Assembly (NCBI GenBank): GCA_015493405.1
Contig: WGDF01000346.1
Coordinates: forward strand, 1 to 5,725
Source: Flavobacteriaceae bacterium
GTDB lineage: Bacteria; Bacteroidota; Bacteroidia; Flavobacteriales; Flavobacteriaceae
DNA length: 5,725 nucleotides
Direction: 5' to 3'
Made by a program: the position numbers and the translations under genes. The notes beneath the pieces were generated by a model that made no database searches, was not told the origin of the DNA, and worked only from the letters and a program-made list of their open reading frames with translations. The stretch's first letter is position 1. Every line of letters begins with the position of its first letter. Below are positions 5,528 to 5,725 of this stretch, piece by piece.

Positions 5528-5725
5528 TTATGTTTTATGCAGATAAGTATCATAAAGCCAGGTTAGGGTAAAGGTAGGAATGAAATCCAAGCCCGGAAGC
5601 GCTTCTTCCACAAAGCTCACAATGCCACTTATTTGACCGATTTTTCCGGCATACATTCGTGTGAGAAGCCAGTATGAAATAGGAGCCCAAATGATGTCGG
5701 AAAATTCGCCGACACCGGGAATAAC
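5528..5725 (-). CDS. Conserved-looking hypothetical protein, C-terminal 65 residues (5' part beyond window)
   Basis: The minus strand is open from the right edge for 65 codons and stops at TAA (complement of 5528-5530). The translation looks like real protein and not a chance frame. It contains VIPGVGEFSDIIWAPIS, then a Gly-containing turn (MYAGKIG), then ISGIVSFVEEALPGLDFIP and TFTLTWLYDTYLHKT at the end. It is rich in aromatic and aliphatic residues with Pro/Gly breaks and two acidic spots (GEFSD, VEEALPGLD), suggesting a small membrane-associated or membrane-embedded protein with two hydrophobic segments. It resembles, from memory, small uncharacterised proteins of Bacteroidota, but I cannot name a family and propose no function. 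No start codon is in the window and no clear terminator follows the stop. The tRNA-Val promoter begins about 80 bp downstream on the same strand, so the tRNA need not depend on this gene's transcription. Confidence 0.75.
   Translation of the reverse strand, partial: VIPGVGEFSDIIWAPISYWLLTRMYAGKIGQISGIVSFVEEALPGLDFIPTFTLTWLYDTYLHKT

Overview
The window looks like ordinary chromosomal DNA from a member of the Bacteroidota, possibly Flavobacteriia. The DNA is moderately AT-rich. The recognisable proteins (RecR, a Lon with an acidic N-terminal extension, a SlyD-type FKBP) fit that phylum. Genes lack clear Shine-Dalgarno sequences, and the tRNA is preceded by an exact TTTG-N19-TAnnTTTG promoter, the form used by the Bacteroidota housekeeping sigma factor. 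The phylum call is firm; anything finer is a guess.

Layout from left to right. Bases 1-737 hold the C-terminal 60% of a PLP-dependent trans-sulfuration enzyme resembling methionine gamma-lyase, closed by a strong terminator (765-811). Bases 842-1345 encode a short SlyD-like peptidyl-prolyl isomerase with a Cys/His-rich metal-binding tail, followed by a perfect 12-bp-stem terminator (1409-1440). Bases 1560-2189 encode RecR, with a TAACTTTG promoter element almost touching its start codon. After 75 bp without an obvious terminator comes full-length Lon protease (2265-4685). A CYTH-family triphosphatase follows 19 bp later (4705-5160) and is probably co-transcribed with lon. On the minus strand, converging on that operon, is a complete single-tRNA transcription unit: consensus promoter (5417-5447), a leader that can fold into a hairpin, tRNA-Val(UAC) (5271-5345) and an intrinsic terminator (5229-5266). 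The right edge holds the last 65 codons of an unrecognised, probably membrane-associated, minus-strand protein (5528-5725).

Functionally these are housekeeping genes: sulfur amino-acid metabolism, protein folding and metal handling, recombinational repair, protein quality control, phosphate-compound hydrolysis and translation. I see no mobile element, CRISPR array, toxin-antitoxin pair or defence system, and nothing that supports a wholly new system. The points most worth a second look are the lon-CYTH gene pair (Lon is known to respond to polyphosphate in E. coli), the near-leaderless arrangement at recR, the hairpin in the tRNA leader, and the uncharacterised partial protein at the right edge.
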